Positions 55,660 to 64,000 of a stretch of DNA of 64,000 nt are shown here, piece by piece. How positions within the stretch are numbered: the stretch's first letter is position 1; every line of letters starts with the position of its first letter. This DNA comes from CAVQBL01 sp963710715 (GTDB lineage Bacteria; Pseudomonadota; Gammaproteobacteria; DSM-16500): contig CAVQBL010000015.1 of the NCBI GenBank assembly GCA_963710715.1, forward strand, positions 124,001 to 188,000, written 5' to 3'. Under the pieces are notes generated by a model, which was not told the DNA's origin, did not search any database, and was given only the letters and a program-made list of their open reading frames with translations. Position numbers and translations under genes: made by a program.

Positions 55660-55878
55660 ATGACCCCCACTACTACGCGCTTAGACAAGCTCACCGAGGT
55701 TACTCACCGCAATAAATCTTTCCTCGAAAACCAAGAATGGCAAATGAAGGAAATTAAAAAGGGTATTGCAGAAGCAGATGCAGGTCAATTCGTTGATCAT
55801 AGCAGCATTGTTAAATACTGGGAGAAAAAGCGTGCACATTTTAAGCTCTCACCGCCGCTCTTGAAAAAACTCACTTAA
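55660..55878 (+). CDS. Orphan antitoxin-like protein (ribbon-helix-helix type)
   Basis: A 72-residue protein beginning MTPTTTRLDKLTEVTHRNKS. The segment EWQMKEIKKGIAEADAGQFV is the C-terminal consensus of CopG/ParD-type antitoxins. The DNA-binding N-terminus seems shortened by ~15 residues. TTGGGAGAG precedes the ATG at 55660. No toxin gene is next to it. Its last 30 bases overlap the convergent tadA end. It may be a relic of a toxin-antitoxin pair. Confidence 0.6.
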   Translation: MTPTTTRLDKLTEVTHRNKSFLENQEWQMKEIKKGIAEADAGQFVDHSSIVKYWEKKRAHFKLSPPLLKKLT

Positions 55879-56304
55879 TATTTTACCGCACTGCTCTGCC
55901 AGTAAACCGCCTTGATATTTAACACGATGATTTAATTTATTGGTTTCACCTATTTGAAACATGCTGCTAACTGCCCCGGCTTTAGGATCTGCTGCACCAA
56001 ACACAACACGTTCTACACGTGCATGCGTAATCGCGCCAATACACATCAAGCATGGTTCTAATGTCACATACAAAGTTGTATTAACAAGACGATAATTATT
56101 AAGATGCTTTGCACCTGCGCGCAGTGCAACAATTTCAGCGTGCGCGGAAGGATCACATTCAATGATAGGTCGATTAAAACCTTCGCCAATTATTTTATTT
56201 TCTAATACTAAAACCGCACCAATCGGAACTTCGTTTTGTTGCTCTGCTTGTTTTGCTAATTGAAACGCATGTTGCATCCAGGAAAAATCATTATCAGAGA
56301 ACAT
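55849..56304 (-). CDS. tadA: tRNA adenosine(34) deaminase TadA
   Basis: A 151-residue zinc deaminase that converts A34 to inosine in tRNA-Arg. Zinc and catalytic residues: SAHAEIVAL and LEPCLMCIGAITHARV. The ATG at 56304 follows GAGAGG by eight bases and is preferred to an upstream GTG that overlaps guaA. Confidence 0.95.
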   Translation of the reverse strand: MFSDNDFSWMQHAFQLAKQAEQQNEVPIGAVLVLENKIIGEGFNRPIIECDPSAHAEIVALRAGAKHLNNYRLVNTTLYVTLEPCLMCIGAITHARVERVVFGAADPKAGAVSSMFQIGETNKLNHRVKYQGGLLAEQCGKILSEFFQERR

Positions 56305-56324
56305 TGAAAAATCCTCTCCCGCTT

Positions 56325-57902
56325 TTATTCCCACTCAATCGTCGCCGGTGGTTTACTCGAAACATCATAAACTACGCGGGAAATACCAGGCACTTCATTA
56401 ATGATGCGATTAGAAATTTTTTCTAATAATTCGTAAGGAATACGTGCAATATGCGCTGTCATAAAATCGACTGTTTCTACAATACGAATCGCAACCACAT
56501 GATCGTAATGACGTGCATCACCTAACACCCCCACTGATTTTACAGGTAAGAAAACCACAAACGCTTGACTCACTTTATAATACAAATCATTTTTATGTAA
56601 TTCTTCAATTAAAATAGTATCGGCGAGCCGCAGTTTATCTGCATATGCTTTTTTAACTTCACCCAATATCCTAACTGCTAAACCAGGTCCGGGGAATGGA
56701 TGGCGATAAACAAGATCATAAGGCAAACCCATTTCTACACCTAATTTTCTGACTTCATCTTTAAATAATTCGCGCAAAGGTTCTAATAATTTTAAATGCA
56801 TTTTTTCAGGAAGCCCAGCTACATTATGGTGAGATTTAATCAGATGCGCTTTGCCAGTTTGTGTTGCTGCCGATTCAATCACATCGGGATAAATAGTCCC
56901 TTGCGCTAACCATTTTGCATCTTTAATTTTTTTTGCCTCTTCTTCAAAAACTTCAATAAATAATCTGCCAATGATTTTGCGTTTTTTTTCAGGATCATCA
57001 ATACCAGACAACGCTGCAAGAAAGCGCTCCTCTGCGTTCACAGTAATTAAATGCATTCCCATGTGCTTAGCAAATAAGATTTGCACTTCTTGCACTTCAT
57101 TTAAACGTAGCAAACCCGTATCAACAAACACACACGTTAATTGATCAGCAATGGCTTTTTGTAATAACACAGCTAAAACCGAAGAATCCACCCCACCTGA
57201 CAAGCCTAATATGACTCGTTCCCTGCCAACAACATCACGAATTTTTGTTACAATTTCTTCACTGATATTTTTTGTTGTCCACAATGGTTTGCATTGGCAA
57301 ATATCCAACACAAACCGTTTTAAAATATGCGCTCCTTGACGTGTGTGAGAAACTTCCGGATGAAATTGCAATCCATAAAAATGCCGCGTTTCATCAGCCA
57401 TGCCAACAATGGCACAGTTTTCCGTGCTAGCCAGCAAGGAAAATTCCGGCGGTAATTTATCAACATGATCACCGTGGCTCATCCAAACATCTAAAACAAA
57501 TGCGCCATCTTTTGCGAGATGATCTTCAAGACCGTGAAATAATTGCGATGTGTTTTTCAATGTCACTTGTGCGTAACCAAATTCACGCTTAGCACCCGAT
57601 ACAACTTTTCCACCCAATTGCTCAGCCATGGTTTGCATGCCATAGCAAATACCTAGCACAGGACATCCTTGCTTAAAAACAATTTCAGGTGCACGTGGCG
57701 TTTCAGTCACTGTCACTGTTTCAGGTCCACCCGATAAAATAATTCCGCGCGGAGCAAATGCACGAATTGCTTCAGCTGAAACATGAGAAGAATAAATTTC
57801 ACAATACACGCCAATTTCGCGCACACGTCGCGCAATCAATTGAGTGTATTGCGACCCGAAATCGAGAATTAAAATACGTTGTGCATGAATATCTGTTGTC
57901 AT
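56325..57902 (-). CDS. guaA: GMP synthase (glutamine-hydrolysing)
   Basis: A 525-residue enzyme turning XMP into GMP. The amidotransferase half has GICYGMQTMAEQLGG and LQFHPEVSHT; the ATP-pyrophosphatase half has LGLSGGVDSSVLAVLL; the end is the dimerisation domain (RIINEVPGISRVVYDVSSKP). Its ATG overlaps the guaB stop by four bases (ATGA). The frame is intact, unlike guaB. Confidence 0.98.
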   Translation of the reverse strand: MTTDIHAQRILILDFGSQYTQLIARRVREIGVYCEIYSSHVSAEAIRAFAPRGIILSGGPETVTVTETPRAPEIVFKQGCPVLGICYGMQTMAEQLGGKVVSGAKREFGYAQVTLKNTSQLFHGLEDHLAKDGAFVLDVWMSHGDHVDKLPPEFSLLASTENCAIVGMADETRHFYGLQFHPEVSHTRQGAHILKRFVLDICQCKPLWTTKNISEEIVTKIRDVVGRERVILGLSGGVDSSVLAVLLQKAIADQLTCVFVDTGLLRLNEVQEVQILFAKHMGMHLITVNAEERFLAALSGIDDPEKKRKIIGRLFIEVFEEEAKKIKDAKWLAQGTIYPDVIESAATQTGKAHLIKSHHNVAGLPEKMHLKLLEPLRELFKDEVRKLGVEMGLPYDLVYRHPFPGPGLAVRILGEVKKAYADKLRLADTILIEELHKNDLYYKVSQAFVVFLPVKSVGVLGDARHYDHVVAIRIVETVDFMTAHIARIPYELLEKISNRIINEVPGISRVVYDVSSKPPATIEWE

Positions 57903-59386
57903 GAATAGGATTCATCAAATTGATAATTTGGCGCTTCCTTGACGATTTGTACGTCGTGCACGTGACTTTCGCGTACGCCTGAACTCGTGACACGCACAAA
58001 TTCTGCCGTCGTTCGTAACGCTTCAATATTAGAACAACCTGTGTAGCCCATTCCTGAACGCAAACCACCGGTCATTTGATTAATGATTGCTACCACACTA
58101 CCTTTATACGGCACTCGGCCTTCAATTCCTTCCGGTACTAATTTATCTGTTGCTGTGACGCCTTCTTGGAAATAACGATCACTGGATCCATTGCGTTGCG
58201 CCATGGCTCCTAATGAACCCATGCCACGATATGCTTTATAAGAACGACCGTGATAAAGCTCTACTTCACCCGGTGCTTCTTCCGTTCCCGCAAATAAGCT
58301 ACCAATCATGACGGCAGAGGCTCCTGCTGCAATGGCTTTTGTAGATATCACCCGAATAACGAATACCACCATCAGCAATAATGGCTATTTGGGTTTTGCG
58401 TAATGCGTCAGCGCACATTAGCAATCGCAGTAATTTGCGGCACACCGACTCCGGTCACAATACGCGTAGTACAAATGGATCCCGGACCAATGCCTACCTT
58501 GACAGCATCCGCTCCTGCATCAGCTAAGGCTTTAGCTGCTTTTGCAGTTGCAATATTGCCGGCAATCACAGCCACTTGCGGATAATGTTTTTTAATCCAA
58601 TGCACGCGCTCTAGCACGCCTTTGGAATGCCCGTGTGCAGTATCAACAACGAGAACATCCACACCGGCTGTGATCAATGCAGCAATACGATCATTTGATT
58701 CAACACCGACTCCAACCGCTGCCCCTACTCGCAATTGGCCTAATAAATCTTTACAAGCAAAAGGCTTTCCTTGTTCTTTTAAAATATCTTTAACCGTGAT
58801 CATCCCCCGCAATTGATATGCATCATTGATGACTAACACTTTTTCAATGCGATGTTTATGCAAGAGTTTACGCACGATTTCGCGATCAGTCGCTTCTTTG
58901 ACTGTCACTAGTCGTTCTTTTGGAGTCATGATGTTAGAAACAGCTTGATCAAGATTGGTTTCAAAACGCAAATCACGGCTAGTCACAATACCGACTAATT
59001 CTTGATTTTTTTCAACGACAGGCAACGCATGGAAATTATAGGTTTTAATAATATCTAATACTTGTCGCACCGTCGTTTGCGGAGAGACAGTGATAGGATC
59101 TTTGACAACCCCGCTTTCAAATTTTTTCACTTTGCGAACGGCTGGATGCTTGCTGCTCAATGGTCATGTTTTTATGGATAATTCCAAGGCCACCTTCTTG
59201 CGCCATCGCAATCGCTAAACGCGCATCCGTCACCGTATCCATAGCAGCAGATAAAATAGGAATATTTAAAGTGATATCACGCGCCAGCTTAGTTTTGAGG
59301 TCTACATCTTTGGGTAAAATAGACGATTCAGCAGGTAATAATAAAACATCATCAAATGTAAGAGCATCTTGAACGAGTCGCAGCAT
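57899..59386 (-). pseudogene. guaB: IMP dehydrogenase, split by three frameshifts
   Basis: Reading across frames gives a full-length enzyme (~490 residues). Segment 1 (59386 to ~59150): LTFDDVLLLPAESSILP, ILSAAMDTVT. Segment 2 (~59150 to ~58413): two CBS repeats, then VDVLVVDTAHGHS and GIGPGSICTTRIVTGVGVPQ with the catalytic Cys. A short third frame (~58413-58340) encodes ADALRKTQIAIIADGGIRYS. Segment 4 continues SAVMIGSLFAGTEEAPGE to the stop. Every catalytic element survives, and guaA is coupled downstream. The breaks are therefore likely sequencing indels; if real, the cell lacks de novo GMP synthesis. A TATAAT on the minus strand (59417-59422) lies just upstream. Confidence 0.85.
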
Positions 59387-59416
59387 ATGTTAATTCCGGA
59401 GAAAAATTAACACAGT

Positions 59417-59444
59417 ATTATACACTGTTTTTATTGAGGCACAA
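59417..59444 (-). promoter_or_regulatory. Promoter upstream of guaB with overlapping inverted repeat
   Basis: On the minus strand TTGTGC and TATAAT are 16 bases apart. The -10 box lies inside an imperfect palindrome (ACAGT…ACTGT) that could be an operator. Confidence 0.45.
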
Positions 59445-59461
59445 AGCATACAATACCCCGC

Positions 59462-60817
59462 ATGACCATCACCGACATCAGCCAAACACAAGAAATTTAT
59501 ACCGTCAGTCGCCTAAACCGCGAAGTACGCTTTTTGCTTGAAGGAAGCTTTCCATCCATTTGGATAGAAGGTGAAATTTCCAATTTTGCTGCACCCAATT
59601 CAGGGCACTGGTATTTTTCACTTAAAGATGCACTCGCCCAAGTGCGTTGCGCCATGTTTCGCCCGCAAAATCGTAAGCTAGGTTTCACTCCCAAAGATGG
59701 CACACATGTATTGGTCAAAGCCCGCATCAGTTTGTATGAAGGTCGAGGTGAATTTCAATTATTGATTGAACATTTAGAAGAAGCTGGCGAAGGGAGATTA
59801 CGCCAACAATTTGAGGCATTAAAAAAGCGCTTACTCGAAGCAGGATTATTTGATAGCGCACGTAAAAAGCCAATTCCTACTCTACCTAAATCATTGGGTG
59901 TAATTACTTCGCCCACTGGCGCTGCGATCCGAGATATTTTAAGCGTCTTAAACCGACGCTTCCCCTGCGTACCCATTATTATTTATCCAACACTGGTGCA
60001 GGGTGAATCTGCCGCTCCTAATATTGTCAAAGCCATTCAAACTGCAAATCGCCGTAACGAATGTGATGCCATCATTCTCGCACGCGGTGGCGGCTCACTT
60101 GAAGATTTATGGCCATTTAATGAAGAAATTGTTGCACATGCAATTTATCGCAGCACTATTCCTATCGTTAGCGGTGTAGGTCATGAAATTGATTTCACCA
60201 TTGCCGATTTTGTTGCTGATCTGCGCGCGCCTACCCCTTCTGCAGCAGCCGAATTGACAACACCTGATCAGCAAGAATTATTAGAATCGATTAATCAAGA
60301 TGAAAAGCAGCTTGCGCGCTTGATGAAGCAAAAATTACAACATTTGCAACAGCATTTAGATTGGACAAAAAAACATTTGCAACAGCAACATCCCAAACGA
60401 CGTCTCACTGAACAAGCTCAACAACTTGACTTAAATGAAGCTGTATTGATCCGCTTGCAAAATAAATTAATCACGCAGCATCAATCAAATCTGCAAATAT
60501 TACACGCTAAATTATCTCGCTACACCCCGACCCACCGTATTCGGGAGTTGCGCCATCAATTACATATTCAACAACAAAACATGCAAAATTTCATTGCTCA
60601 ATCCTTACAACATCACCAAAAATCACTCGCCACTTTATCTGGAAAATTGGATGCATTAAGCCCGCTGGCCACATTAAAACGCGGGTTTGCAATTGCAACA
60701 ACAGCAAATCAAAAAGTTTTACGCAAAGCAAAAGAAATCTGCGTAGGTGATAAGATAAATGTGAAATTAATGGAGGGAGAGTTGGGATGTAGGGTGGAAA
60801 ATATAATTGATTGCTAA
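59462..60817 (+). CDS. xseA: Exodeoxyribonuclease VII large subunit
   Basis: A 451-residue protein: OB-fold N-terminus (YTVSRLNREVRFLLEGSFPS, GHWYFSLKDALAQVRCAMF), catalytic domain (GVITSPTGAAIRDIL, IILARGGGSLEDLWPFNEE, VSGVGHEIDFTIADFVADLR, PTPSAAAEL) and a long coiled-coil arm. With XseB it degrades single-stranded DNA. Divergent from guaB. The small subunit gene is not here. Confidence 0.96.
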   Translation: MTITDISQTQEIYTVSRLNREVRFLLEGSFPSIWIEGEISNFAAPNSGHWYFSLKDALAQVRCAMFRPQNRKLGFTPKDGTHVLVKARISLYEGRGEFQLLIEHLEEAGEGRLRQQFEALKKRLLEAGLFDSARKKPIPTLPKSLGVITSPTGAAIRDILSVLNRRFPCVPIIIYPTLVQGESAAPNIVKAIQTANRRNECDAIILARGGGSLEDLWPFNEEIVAHAIYRSTIPIVSGVGHEIDFTIADFVADLRAPTPSAAAELTTPDQQELLESINQDEKQLARLMKQKLQHLQQHLDWTKKHLQQQHPKRRLTEQAQQLDLNEAVLIRLQNKLITQHQSNLQILHAKLSRYTPTHRIRELRHQLHIQQQNMQNFIAQSLQHHQKSLATLSGKLDALSPLATLKRGFAIATTANQKVLRKAKEICVGDKINVKLMEGELGCRVENIIDC

Positions 60818-60876
60818 AATAAAAACGGGGATTTTTCAAAAAAGGTAACTATTCACGATTTTTACAAAAAGAACTC

Positions 60877-60996
60877 GTCATTGCGAGCCTCACGCTTTTG
60901 CTTTATGTGAGGCGTGGCAATCCAGAATGGTGATAAGTTATAGGCAGTACTTGCTTCGTCCCCCTGCTAAGAGCATGCAGGGGTCCTCGCAATGAC
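60877..60996. repeat. REP-like palindromic repeat, copy C
   Basis: Starts GTCATTGCGAGCC, contains GCCTCAC…GTGAGGC and GTGGCAATCCAG, and ends CTCGCAATGAC. An inner CCCCTGC…GCAGGGG hairpin is present. It lies after xseA, between convergent genes. Confidence 0.8.
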
Positions 60997-61025
60997 GGCG
61001 TGAATAATTACGTTTTATTCTTTAT

Positions 61026-61364
61026 TTATCTTTTTGATTTACGTCGCTTAGCTTTTCTACCATGCGCCTTGGAGTGATGCATTACAACTAAGGTTTTCGT
61101 CTTTTTGCCTTTTCTGGATTTTTTACCTTTCATTTTTATGGTTTTGGATAACTTGACATAAACTGCTGATTCAGCTGCAGCGATTTTTGCTTTTGCTTCT
61201 TTCGCTTTTTTGTTTAGCTTACTGTTGTAAGCCTTTGTCACTTTCTTAACTTTAACCAGGGCAGAACGCAATTTGTTACGCGCTGCTTTTTCCTTTCGCT
61301 TCCAAGCGGTTATCTGCTTCTTCAATTTTCTGACCTTCGCTCTATGACTTTTTGCTGATATCAT
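61026..61364 (-). CDS. Lysine-rich histone-like protein
   Basis: A 112-residue, strongly basic protein: a helical N-terminal half (VRKLKKQITAWKRKEKAAR) and a Lys/Arg-rich C-terminus (GRKAKRRKSKR). This composition resembles bacterial histone H1-like or other nucleoid proteins (as in Coxiella and Chlamydia), but I see no diagnostic motif. The gene follows the ZapB-like gene by 54 bases on the same strand. Confidence 0.6.
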   Translation of the reverse strand: MISAKSHRAKVRKLKKQITAWKRKEKAARNKLRSALVKVKKVTKAYNSKLNKKAKEAKAKIAAAESAVYVKLSKTIKMKGKKSRKGKKTKTLVVMHHSKAHGRKAKRRKSKR

Positions 61365-61418
61365 TTCCTACTCTCCCTGTGGGGTTAACAAAAAAACTTT
61401 TAACTAGAGGATCCCTGG

Positions 61419-61667
61419 CTAGCCAGCAACGGCTTCGTTTTCAGCTCCATGTAAAGATTCAACATTATCAGCGAAAGAGCCGCCTGATTTATCCTGCGCT
61501 TCAAGTAAAGAAATTAATTCTTGCAAACGCTTTGTGTAATTAAATTTTTCAGTTTTAAGTATGGAATTTTCTTGTTTTCGCAGATTAAGTTCTTTGCGTA
61601 ATCCATCAAGCTCTTGAACTAAAGCGAGCAGTTTTTCCTCAAGCTTTTGCAATAAACCGTCTGTCAT
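61419..61667 (-). CDS. Small coiled-coil protein (ZapB/TIGR02449-like)
   Basis: An 82-residue protein from the ATG at 61667, which has AAAGGA eight bases upstream; the longer frame only reads into a palindrome. Residues ~5-60 form a heptad coiled coil (LLQKLEEKLLALVQELDGLR…). Proteins of this size and form lie near zapA in gammaproteobacteria and assist division. zapA is not in this stretch, so the assignment is tentative. Confidence 0.6.
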   Translation of the reverse strand: MTDGLLQKLEEKLLALVQELDGLRKELNLRKQENSILKTEKFNYTKRLQELISLLEAQDKSGGSFADNVESLHGAENEAVAG

Positions 61668-61696
61668 GAAGGTATCCTTTTTTACGGTAATTGTTG

Positions 61697-61878
61697 TATA
61701 CCCATTACACCTCAAGATGCGACTTTTAACAATCCATCTTGCATCGAATTTGAAACGTTTTTCAATCGAAAAATCTCGAAATACAGGCAAGTATTCCTGC
61801 GATTTTTCTCAATCAAAACGTTTCAACTTCTCGCAATCTGGATGTTAAAACTTCGCATCTTGAGGTGTAATGGGTATA
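61697..61878. repeat. Large imperfect palindrome (182 bases)
   Basis: The left arm (from TATACCCATTACACCTCAAG) and the right arm (ending CTTGAGGTGTAATGGGTATA) are complementary over ~75 bases each, with ~80% pairing by eye and perfect outer 24 bases. The centre is TACAGGCAAGTATTCCTG. No frame of interest. It may be a MITE; it lies between the coiled-coil gene promoter and the glycosyltransferase gene. Confidence 0.8.
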
Positions 61879-61933
61879 TAATATTATAAAAACATAAAAA
61901 ATAATATGCCTTTGCATAGCGCTTACAAAAAAA

Positions 61934-63460
61934 TCAACCCGTTTCTTCTTTTAATGGTATAAAAGCAATTGGCAAATTAGGAGACTTTATCTGCAATAAA
62001 TGATTTCCTAACCCAGGCGAAGCTTCCACAACTTGATAACCTACTAAAATATTACGTAATAAAGGCTCGTAACTCTTGCGGCTAATAAATATTACATCCG
62101 CGGGCTTTGTTGTTAAAATGGGCCATTTTTTCAATAAACTCTCTTTTGTTTGCGCTACACGCTCACCACGAATAGCATGATTTTTTACTTCCGGCGATAA
62201 CTGTAAATAAAAACGCACTTTGTTATCCGCATCTAGCATGACAAAACGCCACTCAGACCAAGGTTTGGTTTTGTCTGCTTCTTGATGCAACTTAGCTGCA
62301 AACCCCTTAAACCCTCCCTGCAAAGCAAGTAAAGGTTGTATCACATCAAAACTAAGAAATAAGAGCAAAAAGAACATAGCAGCAACTCTTCCTGCCCACA
62401 CATACCGTCTAGCGAATATATCTTTACCTGCTAAAATCCAATCTGCCGTAAATAAAATAGCAAATGGAACCATGGGTAAAATGTAATAGTTGCGTCGAGA
62501 ACCACTTAAGGTAAAAAATAAAAATAGCAACAAGCACGCCCATATCATCCATTTGGAATTGGCTGACATACTCCGCCAACGGGATTTAATAGAGAATAAT
62601 GCAGGAATAAAGAAAACTGCCCACGGTAATAAATAAACCGGCAAATAAATAAAATAACTATAAATCGGATCTTTATGGTCGAATGGTTGAAAATAACGCA
62701 AAATATTTTCTCGATATACGAGATATAAGCCATTTTGGCTATAACCATCATGACTAAAATGACTTGAAGCCCAAAAGGGCAGAAAGTAAATAATTGCCGC
62801 GGGAACCATGCTTAAGAAAAAACGCCAATGTAAATGCTTTTTCCATTCTTTTTGCATTAATAAATCAGGCAAAATAACTAATAGCGGTACAATAGCGCCA
62901 ACCAGTCCTTTACACAAAGATGTCACTGCAAGAATTAAAAAGAAAACCGCGTAATTAATGAAGTTTTGTTGAGATTTTTTTTCAATATACCAGGATACAG
63001 CAAATAACGAGCCTGCTAAATTAAGCATATCCGCGCTGCTGGTTTTAGCCCAAAAAACAAAGTAAAAAGTTGTTAATAATAGCCAACCCGCTAGCAAACC
63101 TAACTGCCGATCTTTTAACTTTAGGCCAATGCGATAAATGGACCAAATCGCCAATATTCCTGCAAGTGCGGAAGGTAAACGTAGTGACCATACGGTAAAC
63201 CCAATAAAATGAGAAACAGCCACTATTAGCCAATACGATAATAATGGCTTATCGTAATAATTAATGCTTGCAAGATAAGGATGCAAAAAATCATGGCGAT
63301 AAAACATCCCATTCACAATATCTGCCCAACGATTTTCTTGTGTCCAAAGCTCTCGGCCACCCAACATTGTAAACAATAAGATAATAGCCGCGATTAATAG
63401 GTAAACAAACTTGGCGTTTTTACCCCACAATAATTCTGACCATGTCGTATTCATAACCAT
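61934..63460 (-). CDS. Glycosyltransferase family 39 (ArnT-like) membrane protein
   Basis: A 508-residue protein with ~11-12 membrane helices. The first periplasmic loop holds the acidic catalytic segment (FYRHDFLHPYLASINYYDKP, preceded by GGRELWTQENRWADI), and AKTSSADMLNLAGSLFAVSW follows, as in polyisoprenyl-phosphate-sugar transferases such as ArnT. It would move a sugar from a lipid carrier to lipid A or another acceptor. Start at ATG 63460 or 63454. Confidence 0.85.
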   Translation of the reverse strand: MVMNTTWSELLWGKNAKFVYLLIAAIILLFTMLGGRELWTQENRWADIVNGMFYRHDFLHPYLASINYYDKPLLSYWLIVAVSHFIGFTVWSLRLPSALAGILAIWSIYRIGLKLKDRQLGLLAGWLLLTTFYFVFWAKTSSADMLNLAGSLFAVSWYIEKKSQQNFINYAVFFLILAVTSLCKGLVGAIVPLLVILPDLLMQKEWKKHLHWRFFLSMVPAAIIYFLPFWASSHFSHDGYSQNGLYLVYRENILRYFQPFDHKDPIYSYFIYLPVYLLPWAVFFIPALFSIKSRWRSMSANSKWMIWACLLLFLFFTLSGSRRNYYILPMVPFAILFTADWILAGKDIFARRYVWAGRVAAMFFLLLFLSFDVIQPLLALQGGFKGFAAKLHQEADKTKPWSEWRFVMLDADNKVRFYLQLSPEVKNHAIRGERVAQTKESLLKKWPILTTKPADVIFISRKSYEPLLRNILVGYQVVEASPGLGNHLLQIKSPNLPIAFIPLKEETG

Positions 63461-63562
63461 ACTCTTTTATTATAATCGACACATATTATACTGATATATG
63501 TGTAAAAAAATATGGGATACTGCTAACATAAACCACATTTTTCATATCCATAGGAGGCATAT

Positions 63563-64000
63563 ATGTTTCAAGGTAGCATAGTTGCATTAGTCACACCCAT
63601 GCAAACCGATGGCTCTGTTGACAAAAAGTCACTCCACGACCTTGTGGAATGGCACATTGCTTCATCCACAGATGGGCTTGTTGTCATAGGGTCAACAGGA
63701 GAAGCCGCTACCCTGGGTGATGAAGAACAATTTGAAATCATCTCCAGCGTGGTAAAACAAGTTGCAAAACGCATTCCCGTTATTGCAGGCACAGGAAGTA
63801 ACTGCACGCAACATGCTATTGAATTAACGCAAAATGCAAAAAAAGCCGGTGCAGATGCCGCTCTCATCGTAACACCTTATTACAACAAGCCTCCACAAAA
63901 TGGCTTATATGCACATTATAAAAGCATCGCAGAAAAAGTGTCTTTGCCTATACTCTTATATAATGTACCTGGCCGTACTGCTTGTGATTTATTACCCGAG
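63563..64000 (+). CDS. dapA: 4-hydroxy-tetrahydrodipicolinate synthase, N-terminal part
   Basis: 146 codons are visible; the gene continues past the window. Motifs: GSIVALVTPM, VVIGSTGEAATL and VTPYYNKPPQNGLYAHYKSI, then ILLYNVPGRT. The enzyme condenses pyruvate with aspartate semialdehyde on the lysine/diaminopimelate path. TAGGAGG precedes the ATG at 63563. Confidence 0.96.
   Translation, partial: MFQGSIVALVTPMQTDGSVDKKSLHDLVEWHIASSTDGLVVIGSTGEAATLGDEEQFEIISSVVKQVAKRIPVIAGTGSNCTQHAIELTQNAKKAGADAALIVTPYYNKPPQNGLYAHYKSIAEKVSLPILLYNVPGRTACDLLPE

Noticed and set aside
61668..61790. N-terminal extension of the coiled-coil protein
   Set aside because: The extension is read from the palindrome and the internal ATG has a proper ribosome site.
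61697..61878. Third member of the GGGTC MITE family
   Set aside because: Its ends (TACCCATTACACC) and interior are unrelated to the elements at 38.0 and 43.5 kb.
1..64000. CRISPR arrays or prophage structural genes
   Set aside because: No regularly spaced direct repeats and no capsid, terminase or tail genes were seen; the only phage-like genes are integrase remnants.

Overview
This is a low-G+C bacterial chromosome segment with a clearly gammaproteobacterial core: ffh-rpsP-rimM-trmD-rplS, recJ, guaB-guaA-tadA, xseA and dapA. Around that core are eukaryote-like or host-interaction domains (U-box plus ankyrin repeats, a TPR-NACHT ATPase, an ankyrin-like protein with a low-complexity tail), three c-di-GMP genes and a large polyketide locus. 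The mixture suggests a Legionellales-type, host-associated organism (Legionella/Coxiella/Berkiella/Aquicella relatives). That placement is inferred from gene content; I ran no search and cannot name a species.

Layout. 1-6.3 kb: a minus-strand set of three genes, a ~1000-residue unknown protein, a SecB-like chaperone and a TPR-NACHT (STAND) ATPase that runs off the left edge. 6.8-11.4 kb: a Ter-type signalling triad (vWA TerY-like protein, PP2C phosphatase, kinase with HhH and zinc ribbon) with a DUF4236 protein downstream and a TIR-like fragment upstream. 11.5-12.4 kb: a tyrosine integrase cut off by a copy of the 3' end of a tRNA-Arg gene. 12.5-35.2 kb: an EAL protein, a methyltransferase, a FadL-type porin, a ~13-kb FAAL/KS/ACP polyketide assembly line with a divergent PAL/HAL-type ammonia-lyase, two GGDEF proteins and a channel-like membrane protein. 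35.3-35.7 kb: the intact tRNA-Arg(TCG) and an integrase remnant. 36-37.5 kb: a U-box/ankyrin gene with one frameshift. 38-64 kb: mostly core genes and transporters, punctuated by several families of small palindromic repeats.

How genes may work together. The polyketide locus reads as an acyl/aryl-AMP ligase loading module, KS-ACP modules without AT or KR, and a final KS-DH-like-ACP-thioesterase protein. The lyase beside it could supply an aryl acid or beta-amino acid starter. The kinase/phosphatase/vWA triad, the TIR fragment, the NACHT ATPase and the integrase together resemble a conflict or defence island.

Quality warning. Several genes carry frameshifts: at least four in the third KS, two in the fourth KS, three in guaB and one in the U-box gene. 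guaB is normally a core purine gene and guaA next to it is intact, so uncorrected indel errors in the assembly are at least as likely as genuine decay. Small genes found by reading the sequence directly include a 25-residue basic peptide, a 45-residue entericidin-like lipoprotein and a PIN-domain remnant.
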